A stretch of 64,000 bases of DNA from Emiliania huxleyi CCMP1516 (GCF_000372725.1 NW_005200170.1:1-64000); one strand, 5' to 3'. Numbered from the stretch's first letter, positions 21,139 to 34,130 are shown. Notes: generated by a model not told the origin, from the sequence alone. Program-made: numbers and translations.

Positions 21139-22092
21139 ATGACGCTGGCAAACTCGCTCGTTCTTACGCTGCTGGCGGCGGTTTGCTCCTCCTCGGCGCG
21201 CCTCGTACCGCTCGCGCTCCTCCTGCTGGCGGATCGCTGCGAGGCGTACGGCACGATCTGCGACAACAGCGTGAGCTGCTCCTCTGGATGCCCCACCGGC
21301 GTGTATGGCGCGTCGCTGTGCGACGGCACCTACACGGGCACCGAGGTGGATCTGAACAGCCAAGGGCTGTCGGGGACGATCCCTCCGCAGCTGGGCGACA
21401 TCTCGCAGCTGGAGTACCTTAGTCTGAGCCGCAACTCCATCTCGGGCACCATCCCTCCGGAGACGAGCAAGCTCACGAAGCTGAAGAATCTTTACCTGTA
21501 CAGCAACTCCATCTCGGGCACCATCGCAGGCACGATCTGCGACAACAGCGTGCCATGCCCCTCCGGCTGCCCTACAAGCGTGTACGGCACGTCTCTGTGC
21601 GACGGCAACTACACGGGCACCGAGGTGAGTCTGACCAACGAAGGGCTGTCGGGGACGATCCCTCCGCAGCTGGGCGGCATCTCTCAGCTGACGAGGCTTA
21701 GTCTGGGCAGCAACTCCATCTCGGGCACTATCCCTGCGGCTACGGGCGAGCTCTCGCAGCTGAAGTATCTTCACCTGTACAGCAACTCCATCTCGGGCAC
21801 TATCCCTTCGGATACGGGCAAGCTCTCGCAGCTGGATCACCTTTGGCTGAACGGCAACTCCATCTCGGGCACCATCCCTTCGGAGACGAGCAAGCTCTCG
21901 CAGCTGGAGTGGCTTGACCTGGCCAACAATGTCATCTCCGGAACCGTGCCGCCGCAGCTCAACAACCTGCCGCTGACGAACTGCGACCTGGGCGGCACCA
22001 ACCACTTTGCCTGCCCCCTGCCCGCCCTTCCCGCTGCCTGCTCGGGCTTGTCCTCGCCGCCCTCGAGCTACCCTCCTGAGTGCAACTACTAA
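21139..22092 (+). CDS. Secreted leucine-rich-repeat protein
   Basis: 317 residues, single exon. The ATG at 21139 starts a signal peptide (MTLANSLVLTLLAAVCSS and a second hydrophobic run); the open frame extends 41 codons upstream without such a signal. The mature protein has a Cys-rich cap (CDNSVSCSSGCPTGVYG) and plant-type LRRs of the ISGTIP form. The cap-plus-first-LRR block is duplicated internally: GTICDNSV and YTGTEV recur with the same spacing about 95 residues later. Six or seven LRRs remain before a C-cap (CDLGGTNHFACPLPA). No transmembrane segment follows, so it is probably extracellular or wall-associated. There are no introns, unlike the other LRR gene in this window. Confidence 0.85.
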   Translation: MTLANSLVLTLLAAVCSSSARLVPLALLLLADRCEAYGTICDNSVSCSSGCPTGVYGASLCDGTYTGTEVDLNSQGLSGTIPPQLGDISQLEYLSLSRNSISGTIPPETSKLTKLKNLYLYSNSISGTIAGTICDNSVPCPSGCPTSVYGTSLCDGNYTGTEVSLTNEGLSGTIPPQLGGISQLTRLSLGSNSISGTIPAATGELSQLKYLHLYSNSISGTIPSDTGKLSQLDHLWLNGNSISGTIPSETSKLSQLEWLDLANNVISGTVPPQLNNLPLTNCDLGGTNHFACPLPALPAACSGLSSPPSSYPPECNY

Positions 22093-22181
22093 TCCTGGGC
22101 AGGTTTGGCTGGCAAACAGTGAAGGAACAATAACATATTCTGCGCAGACCGCAAAAGACAAAAAATGATGCACACTGGCGT

Positions 22182-23500
22182 GTGTCAACGTGTCCGAGCG
22201 TCACCAGCTGCGATTTCTTTGCGAGTTGTTATCGCGCCTTAGTCTCCGACTCGCTGACGCAGCCTCCTCCGCCCGGCGTCGTCCTCTCACAGGCGTGGCG
22301 GGGAAAGTTTCTCACACTGCGCATGCTCCTCGACCGGCTCTTTGTCATCTACCGCGACAGCGTGGATGACAGCATGTCCGGCCCGCCCGTGCCGCTAGCC
22401 GTCCTAGAGGTGCTCGATTTCAACGAGAGGCTGCTAGGCTGCACGCGGGTCGTCCGGGTCGACCCACACTACGTGTGGAGCGCGCGGCATCCGGAAAAGG
22501 TAGAGCCGGTGGAGAGGCTGGTCGGCCGGACTTACAACTGCCTCGGGCAGGCATGCCAGCGCGTTTACGCGGCCTTCCACGGCACGGCCATCCGAACGGA
22601 GTTCATGAACCGGTTCGAGGTGTATCTGCGCAGCTCGGAGATCGACCCGGCCCTCCTCGGCGAGATAAGCTACGAGCGGCTCAGCCGGGGCGTAAGGTTG
22701 ACCGAGTGGTGCTCTCCGGCGCTCGCGGCGGCCCGTGTGGAGAGCCTGGAGATTCCACCCCTCGTCACCCCGCAGCCCGCACGGCTCGGCGACCCATGGG
22801 AGGGGTGGATTCCCGTGGGCAGCGGGCGGCCGTACGTGCACAGCGGCACGCCTCATTACGAGGTCGAGCAGCTGCAGCGAGAGGCGCGCCGCATTGCGCT
22901 CGAGGTGCCGTCCGCTCGCTCACAGCCCACCCGAACACACAGGCATCTGACGGGCCGCCGCACGCGCCTTGGCCACAGGGGGGCTTCTTCGCACGCGAGC
23001 GGTCCCGCGACGCGCACAAGCGCTCCCACGCCGAGGCGAACCCGCTCGAGGAGGGCGAGCTGCGCGGGAAGAAGCGCCGCAACTCCTTCAAGGAGGTGGA
23101 GCCCGGCCGGCTGGTCTTCCTCAAGGACCACGTGCGCTCGCGCGGCCCCGCCCACGCGACGCACCCGCACGTCGTGGTCAGCTCCAGCCTGCAGCGCATC
23201 GGAGGGGTGCACGATGCGAGGAGGTGCGTGGTCCTGCGGCCCCTGCCCGAGGCGGCGGCGCTGCCCGAGGCGACGCACGCGGTGGTAGACACCGTCGGCC
23301 TGAAGGAGGACTTTGCGCGCACCTGGCGGGAGCACGTCGTCGCGCCCGGCTCGCTGCTCGAGGAGGCGATGCTCGAGGCGGTCGGGCTGCACCGGATGCG
23401 GACGACGCCGCCGCAGGGCATGAAGGGCGCGTGGAAGAGGCTCGCGCCCGGGATCCCGAATCCATGGATCATGCGTGGGAATCCGAGGGCGGGAGCCTAG
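22182..23500 (+). CDS. Orphan protein, two exons
   Basis: Proposed join 22182-22904 and 22979-23500 (414 residues; 74-nt GT-AG intron, in phase). The N-terminal half contains LLDRLFVIYRDSV, then LERLVGR-like charged helices. The C-terminal half is basic then ordered (RLVFLKDHVRSR, HVVVSSSLQRIGGVHDARR). No family is recognised. Strong codon bias and agreement of both frames across the intron support a real gene. The first residues may belong to a separate exon, because an acceptor-like CTCACAG precedes GCGTGGCGGGG near 22290. Confidence 0.6.
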
Positions 23501-24492
23501 AAGAGAGACATCACCCCGCTCGGAGGAAGGGTGCCCCTAAGGCTGGCGCGAGCCTCCCTCCATGCTCATTTGCCTGCTTGAGTCACCCCCACGTGCACTG
23601 GAGGCTTAGAGGCTCTAGCATCCTAAAGGGTGTGGACCGTGAGTTGAGGAAATCGAGGGACGCGAATGCCTTCGCCACAGACGGTCCCGCGCCTCGCCGC
23701 TATGTGTGTGTGTGTCGGCGTCAGAAAAATGGAGCTAAGCGAGGGTTGCGCAGCTATGAACAGGAGCGAGTCCGCGCTGCGCTCTAGGCTCAGACGGCGA
23801 GTTCAAAAACAGCAGAGTTCCTACACGAGGAAAGAAAAACCGTAGGTGGGCTAAGGCGATTGAGCCGATCGACACGGCACGTCACGGACTTGAGGGCTAC
23901 GAGGGCTACACGAGCGAGTTTTATTTATGCTCGTGAATACCGAGAGTACTATGCCGACATGCCAGGTACGGTACACACGGTGGGGTCCGCGCAATGGCTC
24001 GACGAGCGCATCCGCCACCGCAAGCGGCGCTACAGGAGGCGCGACGAACGAGCCAGCGAAAGGGCAGCCTGGGAAGCGCCACCACTGGACGCCGAAGAAT
24101 TCTTTTCCGTAGCTGTGTTCTCTCCGACTCACCGCGCCCTCCACAAGCACACAGGTAGCTTCGCCGCCCTGCCGCGCGCTCCCACGTCCGCCGAACCCAC
24201 CTCGCGGTCGCGCCTGCAGTATTACCGCCCCACGCCGCCACGCCCGCCTGCCCTCGCGCTGGCGGGACACCCTCGCCAGTACGCTCGCGAGCACAGCGCG
24301 CACCAACACAATGCTGCACTGACAAGACTCGCCGCGCCACCCGACCCGCTGCGCCAGCCCCTCCCTCATCCCTGGCGACGCCTCTGGCGCCGCCTCCGAC
24401 ACCATCTCCCACGCCGCGCGCTGACGCGTCCATCTGCGGAAGCCGCATCTCACGCTTTGACGCCAACGTCTGTCCCTGTTTCTGTGCAGGCC
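23501..24492. other. Intergenic / 5' leader of V-ATPase B
   Basis: No supported gene. A run of GTGT is at 23704-23715. TTCTGTGCAG just before the V-ATPase start codon looks like an acceptor, so part of 24130-24490 may be a 5'-UTR intron. Confidence 0.4.
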
Positions 24493-26888
<2,396 letters not shown>

Positions 26889-27924
26889 GCTGCGAGCTAG
26901 GGCGGCGCGCGCGCTCTCTCGGGGCGAGAGGGTCGCCCGCGCCGGCCGTGGACCCGCCTGGCTCAGCGTTGGAGTCGATTCCGACGATCCCCTTGCCGCC
27001 CTGGTCCGGCTGCGCCGGGAGGTGCCAGAGGGGCGCGATTCCCCCGCTGCGCCGAGAGCCCACGCGCGCCGCCCGCGCCCGGCGTCGTATCGGGCCGCGC
27101 GCGTGATACTATACACTCCTCGTTTGTGCCCCGCAGCTTGGGCGCGCGAGCTCCGCGATGCTGTGGGCAGGGCCCTACCATTACGTTGCCATGTTGTTTG
27201 CGAGGAGCTTTAAAACACGATTTTTCGTTTTGGAGGTTTCGCTAAAGCCACGATGCGCGAATACGGGATCCCATATGCATATCCCAATCCCGCTACTACG
27301 GCGCTACGCGTACTGCTGGTCTGCATGTGCTGCTGCAGGCACACGGCACACTTACTTCCACTCTTCCACACAGCACACCGCACAGGCACACCCGACAGCG
27401 ACACGCCCGTCACCGACGCCGCTCTCTGATTTCTCGACGCTCGAGACCTCGCGAGCAGGTGTAAAGCCGTACTGCCGATGACCGTCAGAGGAGAGAGGCC
27501 GGGATTTGAACCTCGTGTGTGATCGAAGCTGCCACGATGGGGCCGCGCGGCGCTTGCCGTGCCCGGGCGGCGGGCCGGGCGCTCAAGCTTCGCTTCTGCT
27601 CGTGCCACATCAACTCTTTGCACCTCGCCCAGGTAGTCGAGCATACCTCGCCGTTCGAACGCGCGGCGAAGAGGCCTAGGGTTAGGGCCAAGATTAGGGG
27701 TTGGGGTTCACGGTCGCACTCGCGGCGAAGAGCAAGAGGCCTTTTCCGCGCCTCGCCTCGCATGGGATCTGCAGGGCGGACAGGCTCAGAGTCGTTGTCG
27801 TCAGCAAGCATGGCGGGACCGGTCTCGTCCGCCGCACCCCAGTGGCGTCCCTCGCACAACACTAGGCACGAGACTGGCGCGCTCTGGCACGGACTGGCAG
27901 GTCAGGTACACAGCGGGAGCCGCC
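26889..27924. other. Intergenic
   Basis: No gene is seen. A telomere-like stretch lies at 27679-27712. A GGTTCAAATCCCGGC-like box on the minus strand (27498-27512) is not part of a foldable tRNA. Confidence 0.5.
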
Positions 27925-29106
27925 TCAGCGCAGCAGCGGTGCCGTCGCGAAGAACCTCTCCGCGTCGACGCCAATACGGGTGTAGTGCGGCGAGTTCGAC
28001 CGCGACGATCCGCACCTCAACCCCTGGATGCCCCCGTTCCGGCAGTCATTGTGCCTCGACACGTTGCACGTCATTATCTTCCCCAACATGCCGCTGCCGA
28101 TGTACGTAGTTCTCCGGCAGACGTGCACTCGGCGCATCGGGTCGCTGACTGAGCTGCTGCACTGCCCGGCGGTGAACAACTGTCGTTGATTGGTGCACCC
28201 CAGCCGGTGCGTGGCCTCCCACACTCCGGCCCAATACGCGCTGGGCCCTGTCTGCGAGACCACACAGCTGTGCGCGCCCCTGCACAAACCGGTGCGGTCC
28301 TGCGCCGGCTGGTTCAGCAGCGCCACCTGGCGCAGCACATTCGCCACCTGCCTATTCAGCCCTGCGACGATGATTGGGTGCCCGGGCTCGTACGCCAGGA
28401 ACTCAAAGGACCAGGAGGGGCCCACGTAGGCGGAGTAGTGCGGCTCAATCACGCTGGAGAGCGGGCGAATGCACGAGCTGTCCAGGTCCGCGTAGACACC
28501 GCCCTCGTACTTGATCCATATCATGCGGAAGAGGTCGGCGCGCTGCGCACCATGCTTAAGCGATAGGTAGGCGCTGCTCTCGTTTTCCGACGCGCGCCGC
28601 GTCACGTAGTGGCGTGCGTGCGAGTCATTGAAAAATGCGTAAGCATAGTCGGGGTTGCGAGTCCACCAGCCTGCCATATACGCGCTGTACCTGCCCCGCG
28701 ACGCCCACTCGAAGGTGGAGCCGACCTGCACAATATGTCGTGGGATCCGCTGCTGCATTTGCTGTGCCGGAGCCAGCCTCGCTGGCCGGTAGCCGGACGC
28801 CGCTGAGAGCCAGAAGGATGCGGTGCTGCGGCTGCCGTTGGCTCGCTGTGCCAGCGTCAAATTCTCGCCAGGGCGGGCCAGATCGTCGATGGCGCCGCCC
28901 TGGAGAATGCACGCCACGTCCGTCGTCGAGTGGCATCTCCGTCTAGCACGCAGGATGGCAGGCATGCAGCACTGAAACGGCCCGCCCGGCCGGCCCGAGC
29001 ACCCGCGCCCGCCGCACGATCCGCACGAAGCGTTGCAGCAGACCTGGTTGGTCGGGTGAGGGATTCCGGACAGGCAGCCCCCCCGCGGGCTATGCACGAG
29101 TGCCAT
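27925..29106 (-). CDS. GT32-like glycosyltransferase with Cys-rich N-terminal domain
   Basis: 393 residues without introns. The core matches the Gly_transf_sug (DXD) family (GT32; OCH1/MIPC-synthase relatives): IPRHIVQVG, then GAQRADLFRMIWIKYEGG leading to the metal-binding DLD in YADLDSSC. Members transfer sugars in the Golgi lumen. Before the catalytic domain lies a compact Cys-rich unit (CCNASCGSCGGRGC, RPGG, CC) with eight or more Cys. The ATG at 29106 is the first in frame; upstream in-frame codons encode Arg-rich sequence without a clear signal anchor, so a targeting exon may be missing. It is divergently arranged with the GT8-GT29 gene 1.3 kb away. The sugar donor is not predictable. 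Confidence 0.8.
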   Translation of the reverse strand: MALVHSPRGGCLSGIPHPTNQVCCNASCGSCGGRGCSGRPGGPFQCCMPAILRARRRCHSTTDVACILQGGAIDDLARPGENLTLAQRANGSRSTASFWLSAASGYRPARLAPAQQMQQRIPRHIVQVGSTFEWASRGRYSAYMAGWWTRNPDYAYAFFNDSHARHYVTRRASENESSAYLSLKHGAQRADLFRMIWIKYEGGVYADLDSSCIRPLSSVIEPHYSAYVGPSWSFEFLAYEPGHPIIVAGLNRQVANVLRQVALLNQPAQDRTGLCRGAHSCVVSQTGPSAYWAGVWEATHRLGCTNQRQLFTAGQCSSSVSDPMRRVHVCRRTTYIGSGMLGKIMTCNVSRHNDCRNGGIQGLRCGSSRSNSPHYTRIGVDAERFFATAPLLR

Positions 29107-30424
29107 AGCAGATAAAAGGGGCCTCCGTCGTCTACGAGAGACACGAGAGCGGTGGCGGGGGGAAGCTCTCCCCAAACTCGAGGCAACGTCGACATCACGG
29201 TTAGTTCGACTCGACACACCTTGATCGGGCGTCCCTCCACAGGTGCGAAGTCGGCCTACAGCTGTGGACGTGCTCAGTGTTGAGCGGCCATGCCTATCGC
29301 TGGACTAGTGGGGGACCTGCCGCGGTACCCGCCTCTCTTCGTTCGGGCAGTGAGACCGTACACCAGGGCCTTCTGCTTACCCGCTAGGTAGGTGCCCCAC
29401 CCAGCCAGCCGGCTGCCGCCGTTTTGCATCGCCGAGCGTGCGGATCCTGCGATGCACTTTTCCGTGGGTCAGCCATCTGTGCGAATGCGAGAGCGCGCCG
29501 GTGCAGCCTGCTCATGCAATAGAGCCCTATAGGAGCGCCCACCAGATGGACACCCCACGCTGCGCACCCGCGAGGACACTGTCATGGTTTTGCACATGCT
29601 GTGTGTGGTGACTGGTGTGCGAGCCGCGCTGGACATCAGATAGCTCTTATTCACGACCTGCAGCCACCCGACGCGGCGCCTGTGCGTTTACGATCCTTCG
29701 ACTATCCCCACGGCGGCGTGTGAGCACGTCCCGCAGGCTGCGACGCGCCACGGACCATTGTACATCCCCCGACTTTCTCCAGTATTCAGCAGTATTGCAG
29801 TATTCAGTGCAGTATTCAGCAGTATTCATACCAAGACCGCAGCCATCCAACGCGGCGCCTTACGATCCTTCGACTACCCCCACGGGGTCGTTTGAGCCAC
29901 GCCCCGCAGGCTGCGACGCGCCACGGACCACTCTACGTCCCCCGACTTTCTCCAGTATTCAGCAGCATTCAGCAGTATTCAGCAGTATTCGGCCATTTTC
30001 AGCAATATATCCCAGTATTGCGAATTACAAGCCAATAATGGGGCAAGCAAGCTGTGAATACATTGGGATATACTGCTGTACGTACGTACTTTTCTCTCTC
30101 TCTCTCTGCTGTATATTGCAATACATTGCGGAAGGATTGAGGTGCTTGGCGGCGCCGAGATATACTCCAATATATCCCAGTATTCGGCTGGAAGATGTTC
30201 CTCCAATATCTCCGTATATTGCGTAATAGTGCGCAATGTGGGAATATATTCCAGGGGTCCAATATATTCACAGCGGACTGCTATTTGTCAGTATTCTCCT
30301 GAGGACGGCGACTCCACGAAGGAGCACGCCTTCTACGCGTTATACGGCCAGCACGGCCGGAGACTCCTTTCACGGGAGAGAAAATTCAAAAAGGCCAAGC
30401 CCGCACCCTCGCAGTAAGACTCGC
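29107..30424. other. Divergent intergenic region with a tandem duplication
   Basis: No gene. A block of about 165 bp at 29661-29825 is repeated with some changes at 29842-30000 (period about 181 bp). Each block ends in AGTATTC-type microsatellites. 30000-30290 is unusually AT-rich with TATATTGC and CCAATATAT motifs. Confidence 0.6.
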
Positions 30425-32437
30425 ATGATCAAGCCTACCATCGAGCGCCCAAGCTCGGTCGCATCGGTGTCGTCGCCGTGCCGTTCGTGCTCACGTGGGC
30501 CGCTGCTCGCTGTCCTTCTGATATCTCTCGTCGTCACCAACGCAGAGGAGGGCGTGAGAAACCTGACAAACGTGTGGCCCACTGCTAACGGCCGGCCCTT
30601 GATCACCACTGCAGTCGTCTCTTCGACACCCTCAAACCTGCGCATCGCCTACTGCCTGGCGCTCGTCGGCGCGCCCACCATTGCGATGGCCGCACAGCAC
30701 CTCGCCGCCATTTCTCTCCTGCGCCAAACCGGCACGAAGAAGGACGTGCTCAGCATGCAATCGCCCAACAGCATTCTGAGGCTCGGCGACGCGCTCAGGA
30801 CTCTCGACACCAAGGTCGTCTTTGTCCCAAACGTCGAGGGCAAGTGCCGGACGTCCTCCTCAGCCGAACAGTCCAGATTCCGCTTCAGCTTCTCGTTCCA
30901 CATCCTTCGAGTCTATGAGCAGACTCAGTACGACAAGATCCTCTACCTTGATGGCGACCTCGCAGTACGCACGCCCCCAGACCGCTTGGTGGAGGCATGG
31001 GCCCGCCAAGGAACGACGGAGCTGCGCACGCCCACGGGGTGCAACCGCGTCCCCGACCAGAAGCATTACAACACTGGCGTCTGGGGCATCACGCCCTCAC
31101 GCGATTACGCCGCCAGATTGTATTCTTGGCTCGCGGCTGGCAAGTTCCCCTGTGGCATCGGCTCTCAAACGTGGGTGGAAACTTTCGGAGCGAACAACTC
31201 ATGGACCAGGGCGTCGCTCGCGTGGAACCTCAAGGCCGACCAAGGCACGAGCAGGTGTATGCGGAAATGGGGCCTCAGGGAGGCCCACGTGGTGCACTGG
31301 TCCGGCAATAGAAAGCCCCTAGGCCTTCGTACGGCCGATCCCGTCGAGGCGAGAGCTCTCGCTGCGTATCAAGCGGCTCACCTGCGCTGGCTGACATTCT
31401 TGGACGCACCAGCCGTCGACAACATCCGGATCTGGCATAACCGCACCCGTACACAGCGCAGTGGGGCTACCAACCAGTCCGCGCTGAGCATGCCGCTGCC
31501 GCGGTGCAACGCCTCTGCACCCGATGTTGCGCCAAAGGCGTCGATGCGACAGCGGCTCTGCGCCAAACCGGAGGTGCGTGCGGCTCTCAGTGCCGCTTCT
31601 GTGCCGGTGCTCTGGAGCCGCGACCTCGTCCGCAGCCAGAAGAGGTTTATGAACGAGAAGCCGTTCGCCGCGAGCAAGTTTGAGCCGTTTATCGAGCAGC
31701 TTCCGCGAAATAGCCTCATGTCGTCGGCCTGGCCCGATGGGTGCGAGATGTGTGACACTTGCGCTGTGGTCGGGGCGGGTGGCTCGCTTCGCAAATTCGA
31801 ACACGGCGCGCAGATTGACGGCCACTCGCTCGTCCTGCGGCCAAACTGGATCATCACCAAGGGCTATGAGAATAAGGTGGGGACGCGGACGAGTATCAAC
31901 CTGTTCTTCGGCGTGGAGGGGATGATGGAGCAGTTTGAGAAGCATCAGCGCAGCTTGCCGGAGGAGCGACGTGCCATTGGCTTGATCACTTCCAACTCAG
32001 ACCGCTCGGTGGCCTCCTTCTTCCGATACATGCACCGCGTACGCAAGTCGACTGTGCTCAACAAGACGGCCACCGCCGCGGAAACGCTCGTCACGCCGTC
32101 GCGCGTCTTCCTTACCACTGACGCTGTCTACCATAAGGCCCTCGCTGAGCTCTGCCGGGCGACGGGCGAGGGGTGCATGTGGCAGCGCACGTCCGGCACG
32201 ATGCGGCCGAGCACAGGCTTCATCTCTGTGATCATCGCACTACAGATCTGCCGCAACGTCTCTCTCTTTGGTCTCACCGACGACCCGTGCCAGCCCTTTC
32301 ACTACTATGGCGAGCCTAAGGCGACTTGCACCAAGGCGATCCCGACCAAGAACGATGAGCCGCTCCATTGGTTCGAGAAGGAGCACGAGATCTACGCCCG
32401 CTGGCACCGGGAGGGTAGGCTCACGGTGTACTCATGA
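30425..32437 (+). CDS. Two-domain glycosyltransferase: GT8-like plus GT29 sialyltransferase-like
   Basis: 670 residues, single exon. A signal anchor (GPLLAVLLISLVV, about 28-40) suggests a type II Golgi protein. The N-terminal half resembles GT8/glycogenin-type transferases: YDKILYLDGD with the DXD at 176-178, then HYNTGVWGI. The C-terminal half carries the sialyltransferase (GT29) motifs in order. These are an L-motif starting at Cys446 (CAVVGAGGSL, then GAQIDGHSLVLRPN), an S-motif from about 595 (PSTGFISVIIALQICRNVSL), motif III HYYGE at 626 and motif VS H648-x4-E653. The usual Asn after CAVVG is Ala here. It could be a bifunctional enzyme building a sialylated or Kdn-capped glycan (inference). 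The ATG at 30425 is preferred because it sits just before the anchor. Confidence 0.88.
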   Translation: MIKPTIERPSSVASVSSPCRSCSRGPLLAVLLISLVVTNAEEGVRNLTNVWPTANGRPLITTAVVSSTPSNLRIAYCLALVGAPTIAMAAQHLAAISLLRQTGTKKDVLSMQSPNSILRLGDALRTLDTKVVFVPNVEGKCRTSSSAEQSRFRFSFSFHILRVYEQTQYDKILYLDGDLAVRTPPDRLVEAWARQGTTELRTPTGCNRVPDQKHYNTGVWGITPSRDYAARLYSWLAAGKFPCGIGSQTWVETFGANNSWTRASLAWNLKADQGTSRCMRKWGLREAHVVHWSGNRKPLGLRTADPVEARALAAYQAAHLRWLTFLDAPAVDNIRIWHNRTRTQRSGATNQSALSMPLPRCNASAPDVAPKASMRQRLCAKPEVRAALSAASVPVLWSRDLVRSQKRFMNEKPFAASKFEPFIEQLPRNSLMSSAWPDGCEMCDTCAVVGAGGSLRKFEHGAQIDGHSLVLRPNWIITKGYENKVGTRTSINLFFGVEGMMEQFEKHQRSLPEERRAIGLITSNSDRSVASFFRYMHRVRKSTVLNKTATAAETLVTPSRVFLTTDAVYHKALAELCRATGEGCMWQRTSGTMRPSTGFISVIIALQICRNVSLFGLTDDPCQPFHYYGEPKATCTKAIPTKNDEPLHWFEKEHEIYARWHREGRLTVYS

Positions 32438-32946
32438 TCTCCCCTTGCGCTCGGTACAACTGTCTAACGTAAACGCCTTAGGGCTACCTTCGGGACTCCC
32501 CGAGACGCCACTGAGACTCTCTCTCGTGACTGTTAGAACTTAGAACTTAGCCAGTCGTCCGAGGTGGACACACCAGCCCTTGCGGCACCCTGACACGAGG
32601 TGGACACGAACGGACACGCCACACCCCACACGGAAAACTCATAAAATTTTCAATTGAGAGCGAGTTGACACATGACAGTTGTACACGAAATCAATGACGA
32701 AGAAGTTAATTTCCGTATTCGTCTTGGCAGGTCCCGACGTAGCAGCGATGATTTCGCGGGCAAACACCAAATTGAAAGGGAATGTCCGCAGTCTCGGCCG
32801 TGACAGTCACACTAGCCAGTCTGTGGCCACGGCGCGCGCGGCCTGCCTGTGAGACAGAGACAAGTGCAAGTCCCTGTGGGGTAATCACGCGTTCAAGACA
32901 ACAGGGCTGTTGGTCCAGCGACGCTCCAGCGAGCGACTTCGCCCAC
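32438..32946. other. Intergenic
   Basis: No supported gene. A minus-strand open frame (32706-32990) has no recognisable features. Confidence 0.4.
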
Positions 32947-33360
32947 TCAACGTGACGCCAGTCGAAGCCGCTCGCCTCGCCGTGCACCAACCACGCTCAA
33001 GAGCAAGCACACCGCCGCCATCAGGGCCTGCAGCGCCTGCCTTCGCCGCGGATGACTGGGCGCGTTTGGGCCTGTCAACTTCGACGCGGCGGAAAACACG
33101 AAGAAAGCCGGGTACAGCGCGTGAATTACGCCACGTGCCTCGGGAGCCCAACGATCGTAGCCGAGAAGCCGCCCGCCGCGCTCCAGGACCTCGTCCCACG
33201 CGGAGAAGCAGACTCGTCCCCATGCGTACACCTGGAGCGCCTCAAAGATCGCGTCGCTCGCAGGCATAAAGAACGAGGTGGTGTGGCGCCAGTCGAGCTG
33301 TTTCTCGGCGGCCTCTCTCGCGCGCGACGAGTTCTTTATATTATACCAAAAGGAGGGCAC
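32947..33360 (-). CDS. Small hypothetical protein
   Basis: 137 residues, ATG to stop, with protein-like composition: EKQLDWRHTTSFFMPASDAI, a middle with aromatic residues (YAWGRVCFSAWDEVLE) and two moderately hydrophobic segments (ALYPAFFVFSAASKL; ALMAAVCLLLSVVGA). No family is recognised. Its start lies 28 bp from a TIR element, so it may be truncated or part of a transposon neighbourhood. Confidence 0.4.
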   Translation of the reverse strand: MPSFWYNIKNSSRAREAAEKQLDWRHTTSFFMPASDAIFEALQVYAWGRVCFSAWDEVLERGGRLLGYDRWAPEARGVIHALYPAFFVFSAASKLTGPNAPSHPRRRQALQALMAAVCLLLSVVGARRGERLRLASR

Positions 33361-33387
33361 GACGCCCTCTACGCTGGGGTGCCGGCA

Positions 33388-33921
33388 CGAGTTCTTTACC
33401 AGGTTGCAACCCTAGTCTCGCACTGCGCTGTGAACGCTGCTGGTTGGCACCCCGTCCCCATCCAGGTCGTTGGTTGCTGCCCCCAGGTCCCGCACTATGT
33501 AGTTAGTACAATGCCCCGTTCTCTGGATCATGCTTGTTGGGGTACGTGGTTCGCCCGTCCCTGTGTCCCGTCCACGTCGCCCGTCGGCAAAGCCGGACGA
33601 CCTATGGTGCCGCTCGATGCTGCTGCGGCGTTGGCGATGGGGCTTTCTGTGCCACGCGGTCCCGGCGGGCAGGCGTGGTACTTCAGCCGCGCGGAACTTC
33701 CGCACTCCCTCCGTTTTCAAAAATCTCTCTCTCCCTCCCTCCTCAGTGAGCTACGACGTTCACAGCGCGAATTTGGCCCCAGCTCTTCGGCTCGCTCCGC
33801 TCGCCGGCGAGTTGGTTGGTTGCTGGCAGCACCCCAGCACCGGGGGGTCCTGAGAGCTGTTGGTTGGTGCTCTGTTCACAGCACAGTGCGAGACTAGGGT
33901 TGCAACCGGGTAAAGAACTCG
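33388..33921. mobile_element. TIR element, 534 bp (MITE-like)
   Basis: The left end (33388-33435) and the right end (33874-33921) are 48-bp inverted copies with two mismatches, both starting CGAGTTCTTTACC on their own strand. No transposase is encoded. A target-site duplication is not obvious. The terminal 11 bp also occur once just outside, at about 33328. Confidence 0.8.
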
Positions 33922-33969
33922 CTCGCTGGGAAGCACCGTCCCAGCGCTCGGTCGGAAGAAAACGAAACT

Positions 33970-34130
33970 TTTTTGAAGGGAGATAGAAAGAGGCAGACGA
34001 CAGGGGTCAGGGTGGGCGACGGCTAGCAGCGTAGCACCACACTCCTCTCCTTAAAAGCCCTCTGTGTGGTGGCGGCGCGTGCCGTCCTCCCATCCCTCCG
34101 TTGGGTTGCCGCGTTTCTTTCTTTCTTTCA
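33970..34130 (-). repeat. Dispersed repeat family A, copy
   Basis: Copy of a family also found at 36205-36480, 40560-40870 (both this orientation), 37490-37562 and 62790-62900 (opposite), with fragments at 4918-4960 and 11060-11110. The shared core includes CTCCTCTCCTTAAAA, GTGTGGTGGCGGC, CGTGCCGTCCTCCCATCC and a TTTCTTTCTTTC tract. Confidence 0.8.

Noticed and set aside
20977-22188. Long minus-strand open frame (403 codons) opposite the secreted LRR gene
   Set aside because: It mirrors the repetitive LRR codons, is Arg/Val-rich and has no domain, whereas the plus strand has a signal peptide and LRRs.
27495-27560. tRNA-like T-loop box on the minus strand
   Set aside because: GGTTCAAATCCCGG is present, but the T stem does not pair and no acceptor or anticodon stem can be drawn.
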